DNA of 18,473 nt, taken from assembly GCA_934271085.1 (NCBI GenBank), contig CAKQQU010000029.1:1-18473 (forward strand). Reading direction: 5' to 3'. This stretch comes from an uncultured Bacillota bacterium (GTDB lineage: Bacteria; Bacillota; Dehalobacteriia; UBA4068). A program made the translations under genes and the position numbers. Below the pieces are notes generated by a model that was not told the origin of the DNA, did no database searches, and saw nothing but the letters and a program-made list of their open reading frames with translations. This document shows, piece by piece, positions 1-7,283 of the stretch; the stretch's first letter is position 1, and the number at the start of each line of letters is the position of its first letter.

Positions 1-58
1 CTATTTTATCGAATTCCGCGCGTTTTGTAAACAATATCTCGTTAATTAAACACCTATT

Positions 59-86
59 TTGATAAATTTTCTTATTGAAATATTAC
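59..86 (+). promoter_or_regulatory. Possible sigma-A promoter for the S1-domain gene
   Basis: A TTGATA box at 59-64 and a TATTAC box at 81-86 are separated by 16 nt, a fair match to a vegetative promoter, placing a start near position 93 and a leader of about 20 nt before the ATG at 112. The surrounding 1-111 segment is AT-rich and contains no recognisable gene; the gene that usually precedes this family (divIC-like) would lie outside the window. AT-rich DNA gives chance matches, so confidence is low. Confidence 0.3.
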
Positions 87-111
87 CCATTAAACCAGTA
101 GGATATCAATT

Positions 112-501
112 ATGGATATAACTATAGGCAATATTGTTGAAGGCAAAGTAACCAGAATAACTCCTTTCGGAGCTTTTGTTGAACTGGAAAAAGGTATTTC
201 CGGGCTGATACATATTTCTGAAATAGCCAATACCTATGTCAATAGTATTGCAGATTATCTTTCCGTTGACGATATTGTTAAAGTAAAAATCATCTCCATA
301 GACGGTAACGGTAATAAAATAGCTCTGTCTCTCAAGCAGGCTACCGCCGCACCGCCACCGCCCCCTGCTCCTTCCAGACAGACAGCTTCCGAACAATCGT
401 CAAATGACAGCTTTGAAGACAGGCTCGCTAGGTTTATCAAGGACAGCAATGAAAAACAACTGGCGCTGAAAAAACATAGGGAAACTAAAAAATGCAAGTA
501 G
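112..501 (+). CDS. S1-domain RNA-binding protein, YabR family
   Basis: A 129-residue protein with one S1 (OB-fold) domain at about residues 3-77: G-x-V-x-G-x-V near 6-12, the TPFGAFVEL strand near 17-25 and GLIHISEIA near 31-39. These are the hallmarks of the S1 fold in polynucleotide phosphorylase and ribosomal protein S1. A proline-rich linker follows, with five consecutive prolines at 81-85. The charged C-terminal tail (FEDRLARFIK at 101-110) is typical of the YabR/general stress protein 13 family. Expected role: cytoplasmic single-stranded RNA binding, possibly ribosome-associated; the exact substrate is not known from sequence. Start: ATG at 112 behind an AGTAGGAT-like Shine-Dalgarno. 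A GppA-family gene next door is the usual context in Clostridia-like genomes. The stop codon lies inside the 5' arm of a terminator. Confidence 0.88.
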   Translation: MDITIGNIVEGKVTRITPFGAFVELEKGISGLIHISEIANTYVNSIADYLSVDDIVKVKIISIDGNGNKIALSLKQATAAPPPPPAPSRQTASEQSSNDSFEDRLARFIKDSNEKQLALKKHRETKKCK

Positions 502-526
502 AACGCCCCGGGTGTTCTACTTTTTT
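496..526 (+). terminator. Rho-independent terminator overlapping the S1 gene stop codon
   Basis: A 12-bp hairpin with one G-U pair: 5' arm AAGTAGAACGCC at 496-507, loop CCG, 3' arm GGTGTTCTACTT at 511-522. It runs into six T residues at 521-526. The TAG stop of the S1-domain gene (499-501) sits in the 5' arm, so a terminating ribosome would cover part of the stem. The downstream phosphatase gene has its own Shine-Dalgarno at 532-535. The element could insulate or attenuate read-through into that gene. Confidence 0.85.
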
Positions 527-546
527 AAAACGGAGAACTATTTTTA

Positions 547-1416
547 ATGAATAAAAACCTGGCGGCGATAGATATTGGTTCCAACACAGTGCAACTGCTG
601 ATAAACAAATACAGTAACCGGATTTTGGTATCCCAGGAAAGCTATTTGCGCACCACCCGCCTGGGCAATACCGGAGCAAACGGCGATCTTAGCGCGGAAG
701 CCATAGACGCAACCATCGCTGCTCTACAAGAATTCTGCCATATAGCACAAAAAAACCGGGTCTCCCAAATGCGTATTCTGGCCACATCCGCCGTAAGAGA
801 TGCCGGCAACAGCGACATTCTTGTACAAAAAGCAAAAGGCGTTACATCCGTACCTCTGGAAATCATCAGCGGGGAAACAGAAGCGCAAATTTCATATCTT
901 GGAGCAAAATCCACTCTTGATTTTTCTGCCGGAGTTCCGGTAATAGATTCCGGAGGTTCATCCACAGAGATCATCTGCGAAGACATACCCGGAGACATTG
1001 CCGTTCAAAGCATCAATATCGGAGCAGTTCGCGCATATAAAAAACATTGGCATAAGCAGGAAATATATTCCCTGCTTGCAGAAAAGATCCTGCCGATAAG
1101 GCCTCAAAGCACCCTTATAGGGGTAGGCGGAACTATCACCACGATTGCCGGAGTTATCTTCGGGATGCAGGAATACTGCAGAGACGGGGTACACGGCAAA
1201 AAGCTTGCCGCAGAAGATATCAGGAATCTTTATAACAGTTTATTGCCGCTGGATATTTCACAACGCTGCCAATACTCTCCCCTGCTAAAAAAACGGGGGG
1301 AAATAATCAAGGAAGGGCTGGAGATCTGGCTATCCCTGCTGGATATTTTTCAGGCAAAAATAATTACAGTCTGCGGCGGCGGAATTCTGGACGGAGCCAT
1401 AGCCGGCATGTTATAA
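547..1416 (+). CDS. Ppx/GppA-family phosphatase (exopolyphosphatase / pppGpp phosphohydrolase type)
   Basis: A 289-residue protein of the ASKHA actin-like ATPase fold. Visible motifs: the P-loop-like IDIGSNT at about residues 8-14; an ISGETEAQISYLG block around 107-119 whose Glu corresponds to the catalytic glutamate of the family; a second phosphate-binding loop VIDSGGSSTE (usually IDIGGGSTE); and GVGGTITTIAG near 192-202. The family hydrolyses inorganic polyphosphate and/or pppGpp; sequence alone does not separate these. It is close to the roughly 300-residue single-unit form and lacks the C-terminal HD-like extension of E. coli Ppx. Start: ATG at 547, with GGAG at 532-535 and a rather long 11-nt spacing. 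The substituted phosphate-binding loop is noted as a finding. Confidence 0.85.
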   Translation: MNKNLAAIDIGSNTVQLLINKYSNRILVSQESYLRTTRLGNTGANGDLSAEAIDATIAALQEFCHIAQKNRVSQMRILATSAVRDAGNSDILVQKAKGVTSVPLEIISGETEAQISYLGAKSTLDFSAGVPVIDSGGSSTEIICEDIPGDIAVQSINIGAVRAYKKHWHKQEIYSLLAEKILPIRPQSTLIGVGGTITTIAGVIFGMQEYCRDGVHGKKLAAEDIRNLYNSLLPLDISQRCQYSPLLKKRGEIIKEGLEIWLSLLDIFQAKIITVCGGGILDGAIAGML

Positions 1417-1447
1417 TAAATAATTATTATTAAATATGAGGTCAAAT

Positions 1448-2236
1448 ATGGAACTTTGCAAAGTCAAAGTACTGACAAATGAAAAAATAGCTGCCAAAGA
1501 TGGATTTTATCTGATGGAACTGCTGGCGCCGTCTATAGCCAGACAGGCACGTCCTGGTCAGTTTCTGATGATAACGGTAGATGATGGGGACTCGCCCTTT
1601 TTAAAAAGACCCATGGGCATAAATATGATCGACCCCCAAAACGGCAGCCTGCGGATAATTTATCAGCTTAAAGGCATAGGAACAAAAAAGCTTTCACAGA
1701 TAAGGCCCGGTACACATATCGATGTGCTGGGGCCTTCCGGAAACGGCTGGTATATCCCTTCCGGCCTAAGTAAAATATGCCTTATCGGCGGCGGTTCGGG
1801 GGCTGCCAGCCTTCTGCCCCTGGCCAAAACGCTCAAAAAAGAGCATAGCGCTGATATTGATCTTATCCTGGGGGGCAGAACTGTCAGCCAGCTGATTTGC
1901 CTGGATGAGTTCAACAGCACCGGCAGGCTTTTTTTAGCCACAGAAGACGGCTCCCTAGGCAAGCAGGGTATGATCGATATTTACCTTGATAATAATCCCG
2001 AATATGATCAGGTATATTGCTGCGGTCCCACACCCATGATGCAGGCAGTAGCCGCATGGGCTGCGGCAAAGGATATTCCCTGCCAGGTATCGCTGGAAGA
2101 AAGGATGGGTTGCGGCTACGGAGTCTGCATGGGCTGCGTATGCGCCACCAAAAGCACCGATTCGCAGGTATCTTACAAGCGGGTATGCCGTGAAGGCCCT
2201 GTTTTTGATTCCAGAGAGGTATTTGCCAATGACTGA
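1448..2236 (+). CDS. pyrK: Dihydroorotate dehydrogenase B electron-transfer subunit PyrK
   Basis: A 262-residue iron-sulfur flavoprotein that passes electrons from PyrD to NAD+ in de novo pyrimidine synthesis. The N-terminal flavodoxin-reductase-like FAD domain carries RPMGIN. The NAD-binding half carries LIGGGSGAASLLPLA and CCGPTPMM. The C-terminal [2Fe-2S] site is GCGYGVCMGC (C-x4-C-x2-C) plus the Cys of RVCREGP, matching the four-cysteine pattern of PyrK; one extra Cys lies in GCVC. Start: I chose ATG 1448 because GAGGT at 1438-1442 sits 5 nt upstream. The in-frame ATG at 1436 overlaps that Shine-Dalgarno and has none of its own. It overlaps pyrD by 8 nt, which implies translational coupling and a PyrK-PyrD complex. 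Confidence 0.93.
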   Translation: MELCKVKVLTNEKIAAKDGFYLMELLAPSIARQARPGQFLMITVDDGDSPFLKRPMGINMIDPQNGSLRIIYQLKGIGTKKLSQIRPGTHIDVLGPSGNGWYIPSGLSKICLIGGGSGAASLLPLAKTLKKEHSADIDLILGGRTVSQLICLDEFNSTGRLFLATEDGSLGKQGMIDIYLDNNPEYDQVYCCGPTPMMQAVAAWAAAKDIPCQVSLEERMGCGYGVCMGCVCATKSTDSQVSYKRVCREGPVFDSREVFAND

Positions 2237-3140
2237 TCTGTCCACCACATTTGCCGGCATAAGTATGAAAAACCCACTGATAACTGCCTCTGGTACTTGC
2301 GGGTACGGCAGAGAAATGTCAGAACTGTTCGATTTATCCATTCTGGGCGGTATCGCAGTTAAGGGTACTACTCCCCTGCCCAAGTCGGGTAATCCGCCGC
2401 CCCGTATCGCAGAAACACCCTGCGGAATGTTGAACAGCGTAGGCCTGCAGAATCCGGGTATTGATGCCGTAATCAGCAATGAACTGCCTTTTTTGCGCAA
2501 ATTTGATACCAAAATTATTATCAATATAGCCGGCCATTGTCTGGATGATTACGGGCTGCTGGCAGAAAAACTGGATGGGGAAAAGGATGTGGCGGCCCTG
2601 GAAGTAAATATCAGCTGCCCCAATGTAGCAGCCGGCGGTATGGCGTTTGGAGTAGATCCTGCTACTGCATATAAGGTGATTTCCCGGGTAAGGGAAAAAA
2701 CTTCACTTCCTGTGATAGCAAAATTATCGCCCAATGTCACAGATATAACGGAAATAGCCCTTGCCAGCCAGGAGGCTGGCGCAGATGCCATTTCCCTCAT
2801 CAATACCTTTATGGCCATGAGCATTGATGCCGAAAAACGTAAACCTCTGCTGGCAAATACAACCGGCGGCCTTAGCGGCCCGGCCATCAAACCCATAGCC
2901 CTTTACATGGTTTGGCGTACGGCCCAGACAGTCAGCGTGCCCGTAATAGGTATGGGCGGCATAAGCAGCGGCCTTGATGCAGTTGAATTTATGCTGGCCG
3001 GGGCCACCGCCTTCCAGATAGGCTCAGTGAGCTTTCATAATCCTTATGCCGCGCCCCAGATTATCAAAGAAATCAATGATTGGTGCGAAGCCCACGGAAT
3101 AAAAAGAATAAGCGAGCTTATTGGCGCTCTTAAATCATAA
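2229..3140 (+). CDS. pyrD: Dihydroorotate dehydrogenase B catalytic subunit (class 1B)
   Basis: A 303-residue FMN-dependent TIM barrel that oxidises dihydroorotate to orotate. Motifs: NPLITASGTCGYG near the N-terminus; VKGTTPLPKSGNPPPRIAETP, where the substrate-contact loop lies; GMLNSVGLQNPG; and the catalytic loop NISCPN, whose Cys base is diagnostic of class 1 (class 2 enzymes use Ser). FMN-phosphate segments are TTGGLSGPAIKP and GMGGISSGLDAVEFMLAGA. The adjacent pyrK makes this the NAD+-dependent 1B type. Start: ATG 2229 is preceded by GAGAGGT at 2214-2220 and lies inside the end of pyrK (TGA at 2234-2236). An in-frame upstream ATG at 2190 is too deep in pyrK and adds 13 unlikely residues. 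The other pyr genes are not in this window. Confidence 0.95.
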   Translation: MTDLSTTFAGISMKNPLITASGTCGYGREMSELFDLSILGGIAVKGTTPLPKSGNPPPRIAETPCGMLNSVGLQNPGIDAVISNELPFLRKFDTKIIINIAGHCLDDYGLLAEKLDGEKDVAALEVNISCPNVAAGGMAFGVDPATAYKVISRVREKTSLPVIAKLSPNVTDITEIALASQEAGADAISLINTFMAMSIDAEKRKPLLANTTGGLSGPAIKPIALYMVWRTAQTVSVPVIGMGGISSGLDAVEFMLAGATAFQIGSVSFHNPYAAPQIIKEINDWCEAHGIKRISELIGALKS

Positions 3141-3181
3141 ATAAAAGCTACGCTCACAGAAGTATTTAGGAGATGAACCGG

Positions 3182-4462
3182 ATGAAGTATGAGAATATGA
3201 CAAGTTCCCAGCAATCATCGCTGTATGAACAATTATTAAAGGAATATGAGAAAATCAGATCACTCAATCTTGATTTGAATATGACCAGAGGCAAACCCTG
3301 CAATCAACAGTTCGCCATCTGCGACAAAATGCAGCAGGCTCTGGATAATTATATCAGCGAGGACGGTACAGATGTGCGCAATTACGGTACTCTGGAAGGA
3401 ATACCGGAAGCCCGACGTCTGTTCAGCCTGTTGCTAGACATGCCGGAGGAACAAGTAATAATCGGCGGCAGCTCCAGCCTTAATCTGATGTTTGATATGG
3501 TATGCAGAGCCTATATTCACGGCGTGCTTCCGGGTCAGCAGCCCTGGAGCAAACAGGGCATGGTAAAGTTTCTGTGCCCCTCTCCCGGCTATGACAGGCA
3601 TTTTGCCATTACCCAAAGCTTCGGCATAAATATGATACCGGTGCCGGTTAATGAAGATGGGCCTGACATGGATACGGCGGAACAACTGGCAGCAGCCGAT
3701 CCCCTGATAAAAGGCATCTGGTGCGTACCGATGTACAACAATCCGGACGGCTCCACCTATAGCGATCAGGTAGTCCGCCGTTTTGCTTCCATGGCAACAG
3801 CCGCCCCGGATTTCCGCATTTTCTGGGATAACGCATATTGCGTACATCATCTTGATCTTGCCCATAAGGATAAGCTGTGCAACCTTTATGATGAATGTCT
3901 GAAAAACGGTACTGAAGACAGGGTATATGCCTTTGCCTCCACCTCAAAAATAACCCTGGCGGGTTCCGGTATCAGCGCCATGGCCATGAGCCCGGCCAAT
4001 TATTCCTGGACCAGGCAGCTGATGTCTGTACAGACTATTTGCTGCAACGGGGTAAATCAGCTGCGCCATGCCCGTTTTCTGCCTGATATGACCGCCGTGG
4101 AAGAGGTTATGGGTAAGCATGCGGATATCATCCGCCCAAAATTCCGGCTGGTGCTGGATAAACTGACGCAAGAAATAGCGCCTCTGGGCATAGCTAACTG
4201 GCATGAACCCAAAGGAGGCTATTTTATCTCCTTCTTTGCCATGAACGGCTGCGCTAAACGGATAGTGGAGCTTTGCAAAGCTGCGGGTCTGCAATTAACT
4301 GCCGCCGGAGCCACCTATCCCTACGGCATTGACCCTGATGACAGCAATATCAGGATAGCCCCTACTTATCCTTCTTTATCCGAACTTAATCAGGCTATGG
4401 ATCTGTTTTGCCTTGCTATCAAAATGGCCAGTCTGGAAAAACTGCTCGGTAAACTGGATTGA
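3182..4462 (+). CDS. Class I PLP aminotransferase, MocR-type aspartate aminotransferase subgroup
   Basis: A 426-residue fold-type I PLP enzyme. Visible features: NMTRGKPCNQQF near the N-terminus; NYGTLEGIPEAR, the substrate and cofactor loop; GGSSSLNLMFDM; CPSPGYDRHF; the MYNNPDG motif (Asn stacking near PLP); the FWDNAY Asp that pairs with the pyridine nitrogen; and ASTSKITLAGSG with the Schiff-base lysine. The NIRIAPTYP Arg near the C-terminus would bind the alpha-carboxylate. The whole pattern resembles the Aminotran_MocR (type Ic) aspartate aminotransferases rather than transcriptional MocR regulators: there is no HTH domain. Start: AGGAG at 3168-3172 abuts an ATG at 3173 but is 9 nt from the ATG at 3182, so I prefer 3182. 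It lies 41 nt after pyrD and may supply aspartate for pyrimidine synthesis (inference). Confidence 0.85.
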   Translation: MKYENMTSSQQSSLYEQLLKEYEKIRSLNLDLNMTRGKPCNQQFAICDKMQQALDNYISEDGTDVRNYGTLEGIPEARRLFSLLLDMPEEQVIIGGSSSLNLMFDMVCRAYIHGVLPGQQPWSKQGMVKFLCPSPGYDRHFAITQSFGINMIPVPVNEDGPDMDTAEQLAAADPLIKGIWCVPMYNNPDGSTYSDQVVRRFASMATAAPDFRIFWDNAYCVHHLDLAHKDKLCNLYDECLKNGTEDRVYAFASTSKITLAGSGISAMAMSPANYSWTRQLMSVQTICCNGVNQLRHARFLPDMTAVEEVMGKHADIIRPKFRLVLDKLTQEIAPLGIANWHEPKGGYFISFFAMNGCAKRIVELCKAAGLQLTAAGATYPYGIDPDDSNIRIAPTYPSLSELNQAMDLFCLAIKMASLEKLLGKLD

Positions 4463-4535
4463 ATCTGAATATCCCTGTTAATAATGGGCATCCGGTTACT
4501 CCTGACTTTTTATGATACAAAGGAAAAATAAATAA

Positions 4536-4570
4536 GAAACGCCGCGACAATGTGTTGCGGCGTTCCTTTT
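4536..4570. terminator. Bidirectional terminator between converging operons
   Basis: An 8-bp perfect stem AACGCCGC (4538-4545) / GCGGCGTT (4557-4564) with an 11-nt loop. On the plus strand it is followed by CCTTTT, ending the pyrKD-aminotransferase block. Read on the minus strand, the same stem is followed by a T-rich run (TTCTTATTTATTTTT), so it can also end the leftward uvr-whiA-nuclease block, whose last stop codon is at 4659. The remainder of the 196-bp gap 4463-4658 holds no gene that I can see. Confidence 0.8.
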
Positions 4571-4658
4571 AGTCCTGCTCCATACTTATCTGTCTTGTTC
4601 CCTGATATTATGATTGGACAAGTGCAAATACAAATTATGAGGTTAATTTACTGCTGTT

Positions 4659-5384
4659 TTATTTTATGCATTTATTGCATGGCTCATATCCCGCTTCCTC
4701 AGCCGCGGACATATCCGCAAACCAAATCAGGTTATCCTCATCGATGCCGGCAGCAACAGAGCATGAGGGCAAATGATATTTGCTCCCTTTTATGCTGGCC
4801 AGATAATCACCGCTGTCTGCGTATTCAGCCCACATACCCAGTTTTTCGCTGCGGGCCTCTTTTTGCAACTGGGTAAAGGTATCCACATATTTAACATTGG
4901 GCGGATATGTATAAACCATGGCATAGCCGTTGCGTACCAGTTCCGCATTGAACATTTCGCCATCCAGATACACATATGCCAAAAGCCTTCCGTATTTGTC
5001 CCTTTCTTCAACATCATATTCCAGGGAAACCTGCTGCCCTTCCAGACGGCTGCTGGTATATTGGGATGCTACCTTGCCGTACTGGGTATTTTTTTCAGCG
5101 TCAGGATGTACGGATTCCGGTGTGTCTATGCCAATCATGCGCACTCTTTCTTCAGTGCCGTTTATATCTACTATAATAGTGTCGCCATCCACTACCCTTA
5201 TAACATCATAAGCCTTGCTGAGCTCCGAAGATACGTCTTCCGACTCGCCAGCCAAATCATTAGCATTTACTGACTGATCGCTGCCGGAAACGCTTTTGTA
5301 GTCCGGATTATTAAAAAAACCATATACCGCCACAACTATCAGCACTATGATCAGGCAGGTCAGTTTTTTATTCTTTCTTTTCAT
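4659..5384 (-). CDS. Membrane-anchored or secreted thermonuclease-like (SNase) protein with C-terminal Cys/His motif
   Basis: A 241-residue protein. Residues 1-7 are basic (MKRKNKK) and about 8-25 are hydrophobic, a signal peptide or signal anchor; the Cys in LTCLI precedes the core, so this is not a lipobox. After a Ser/Asp-rich linker, the SNase OB-fold shows all classic active-site elements: VVDGDTI (Ca2+ Asp), RVRMIGIDTPES (Arg, Asp, Thr, Glu) and DKYGRLLAYVYL (second Arg). Expected activity: Ca2+-dependent cleavage of DNA or RNA outside the membrane. The last 45 residues contain KYHLPSC and YEPCNKC, a His/Cys set like the Ada-type zinc-binding modules appended to some Gram-positive nucleases. 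Start: its ATG overlaps the whiA stop (ATGA, 5381-5384), preceded by GGGAG. It is the last gene of the leftward cluster. Confidence 0.87.
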   Translation of the reverse strand: MKRKNKKLTCLIIVLIVVAVYGFFNNPDYKSVSGSDQSVNANDLAGESEDVSSELSKAYDVIRVVDGDTIIVDINGTEERVRMIGIDTPESVHPDAEKNTQYGKVASQYTSSRLEGQQVSLEYDVEERDKYGRLLAYVYLDGEMFNAELVRNGYAMVYTYPPNVKYVDTFTQLQKEARSEKLGMWAEYADSGDYLASIKGSKYHLPSCSVAAGIDEDNLIWFADMSAAEEAGYEPCNKCIK

Positions 5385-6355
5385 TTTATCTCCCGATGGT
5401 TCCAGTCTTTTGCCCCATAATCGCGGATATTTTCGGCTATCTGCTTAAGACGGCGCAAACGGTGGTTTAAAGCTGAGCGGCCAATAGCAGATATCTCGCT
5501 TAACTCTGTCAGGGATAAATTAGGATACTCCTGCCGCAATTCGGCAGCAATCCGCAAATTATCCGGTAAGACCTGCCAGCCTATATTTTCTACTATGTAG
5601 TTTATCATCTCCACCTGGCGTACACCGGCGGAAACAACTTTATTTACATTTGCCGTATCGCAATTCCGCTGCCTGTTGACCTGATTGCGGACCTCCTTAT
5701 TGACCCTTACGCTTTCAAATTCAAGCAGTGACTGATGACTTCCCATCAGCACCAGCAGTTGGCTGATCTCATCGGCCCCTTTAAGATAAACTATCTCCGC
5801 ATCCTTACGCCGGACAGATTTACCATGCAGACCAAAACCCTCCAGAATATCTATAAGCAGGGCAGCCTGATCTTTCTCCAATGAACCAAATTCCAAATGA
5901 TACGCAGTTTCCGGCTGGGAAAGGGAACCGCTGGCCAGGAATGCCCCTCTTAAATAAGCACGGCGGCAGCATTGGGAAACCAGCATATCGTCAAGGGCTT
6001 TTCTGGGAAAAACCATCTGCCAGCTGCCATTTTCATCTATCAGATTCAGCTGATGCAAAAGCTGGGAAAGCGCCTCCTGCGGAGGTATTATCAAAGTAAA
6101 GACCCTGTTTTTATACAATCTGGTGCGGCGATGAACTGATATTTCCCTTTCCAGGGAAAACTCTCTGGCAAGGGAAAATATCCGGCGTACGGAAGCCGGA
6201 TGCTCTGTTTGCATAAATACGGAGAGCTGATGCTGACCGCAAATACGTATACTGCCGTTTATCATAAAAAAAGCAAAAAATTCAGCCTTACGGCAGCAAT
6301 CGCTGCTTTCATCCACATGACAAAGATTATCCTTTACTTTCGAAGAAAAACTCAT
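5381..6355 (-). CDS. whiA: DNA-binding protein WhiA (sporulation/cell-division regulator family)
   Basis: A 324-residue protein of the WhiA family: an N-terminal pair of degenerate LAGLIDADG homing-endonuclease folds (YLRGAFLASGSLSQPETAYHLEF around residues 130-155 is the second repeat's core) and a C-terminal helix-turn-helix (LSLTELSEISAIGRSALNHRLRRL around 285-310). The homing-endonuclease catalytic acidic residues are degenerate, as expected for a binding protein. In Streptomyces WhiA is a sporulation transcription factor; in B. subtilis it affects division and chromosome segregation. The ATG (6353-6355) directly abuts the rapZ TAA (TAAATG), implying coupling. In many Bacillota YvcK/MgfK lies between RapZ and WhiA; here it is missing. 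Full length, no disruption. Confidence 0.95.
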   Translation of the reverse strand: MSFSSKVKDNLCHVDESSDCCRKAEFFAFFMINGSIRICGQHQLSVFMQTEHPASVRRIFSLAREFSLEREISVHRRTRLYKNRVFTLIIPPQEALSQLLHQLNLIDENGSWQMVFPRKALDDMLVSQCCRRAYLRGAFLASGSLSQPETAYHLEFGSLEKDQAALLIDILEGFGLHGKSVRRKDAEIVYLKGADEISQLLVLMGSHQSLLEFESVRVNKEVRNQVNRQRNCDTANVNKVVSAGVRQVEMINYIVENIGWQVLPDNLRIAAELRQEYPNLSLTELSEISAIGRSALNHRLRRLKQIAENIRDYGAKDWNHREIK

Positions 6356-7255
6356 TTATTGTCCTTTTTTACGTTCTATATCCCGATGATCCACAGTAAC
6401 CTTGTATCCGGAAGACCTGATTTTTTTGCCTATCTGCTCAGCCAGAGCCACGCTGCGGTGACGTCCTCCGGTACAGCCAATGGCGATAGAGATATGTTTC
6501 TTTCCCTCCTCCTGATAATGGGGCAAAAGGTATTGCAGCAACTGCATATACAGGCGGATAAACTCCCTGGTGATATCGTTTTTTAGCACATAATCAGCTA
6601 CCGGCTGCTCTAAGCCGCTGTAATTTTTCAATTCCTGTATGTAATATGGATTAGGCAAAAAGCGCACGTCCATTACCAGATCTGCATCAATGGGTATGCC
6701 GTATTTATAACCAAAACTTGTAACAGACACAGTAAAGCCGGCAGTTTGTGAATCCACAAAAAGATTCTCAAGATATTTGGCCAACTTCTGATTAGTGCAG
6801 TTAGTGGTATCGATAATTATATCGGCGCTGCCCCGCAGGCCCTCCATAAGCATTCTTTCTTCACGAATACACTGCAGGGTGGTTTTGGTACCGTCCTCGT
6901 TAAGGGGATGACGCCGGCGGTTTTCTTTATAACGGGCCAGCAGCACATTATCAGCCGCCTCCATATAAACTATCTGAAAATCGATGCCTTCCTGCCGCAA
7001 ATTCACCAAAGCGGTTTCTATCTGCGGCATCATTTCAACACCGGCGCGTACATCGGCAACTATAGCAACATTGGGAAGCTCGTCATTAGCCAGACGCATA
7101 CCGGCTATAAACTTGGAAAAAAGTATTGGCGGCAAATTATCCACGCAAAAAAATCCCATATCCTCCAGGCTGTTGACTACCTGGGATTTCCCGGCGCCGC
7201 TCATGCCCGTTATTATCAGCAGACGGCCGCTTTTGGCATTTTTTTCCATAATCAT
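6356..7255 (-). CDS. rapZ: RNase adapter / nucleotide-binding protein RapZ (YvcJ)
   Basis: A 299-residue protein. The N-terminal P-loop is ITGMSGAGKSQVVN at about residues 14-27, followed by LEDMGFFCVDNLPP, a signature of the family. The middle has VADVRAGVE and RYKENRRRHPL. The C-terminal domain has FGYKYG, DVRFLPNPYY and GCTGGRHRSVALAE, the conserved ligand- and RNA-binding segment. E. coli RapZ binds GlmZ/GlmY RNAs and the amino-sugar precursor GlcN6P; B. subtilis YvcJ is a nucleotidase affecting competence. The target in this organism is unknown. Start: GGAGG at 7260-7264 is 4 nt from ATG 7255 and 10 nt from ATG 7249; either is possible. A longer in-frame reading to 7321 lies inside uvrC with no Shine-Dalgarno. 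Confidence 0.94.
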   Translation of the reverse strand: MIMEKNAKSGRLLIITGMSGAGKSQVVNSLEDMGFFCVDNLPPILFSKFIAGMRLANDELPNVAIVADVRAGVEMMPQIETALVNLRQEGIDFQIVYMEAADNVLLARYKENRRRHPLNEDGTKTTLQCIREERMLMEGLRGSADIIIDTTNCTNQKLAKYLENLFVDSQTAGFTVSVTSFGYKYGIPIDADLVMDVRFLPNPYYIQELKNYSGLEQPVADYVLKNDITREFIRLYMQLLQYLLPHYQEEGKKHISIAIGCTGGRHRSVALAEQIGKKIRSSGYKVTVDHRDIERKKGQ

Positions 7256-7283
7256 ATCGCCTCCACTTATGGTAAAATTCGCT

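Noticed and set aside
1417..1447. AT-rich ATAATAAATAATTATTAT segment before pyrK as a PyrR attenuator
   Set aside because: Too short and lacking the PyrR-binding anti-antiterminator and terminator stems; it is only a short AT palindrome.
3434..4294. Long antisense open frames within the aminotransferase gene
   Set aside because: They are reverse-strand shadows of a well-conserved enzyme; their translations show no domain and no ribosome-binding site.
4773..5273. Plus-strand 166-codon frame opposite the thermonuclease gene
   Set aside because: The minus-strand frame carries all SNase active-site motifs; the plus-strand one is compositional shadow.
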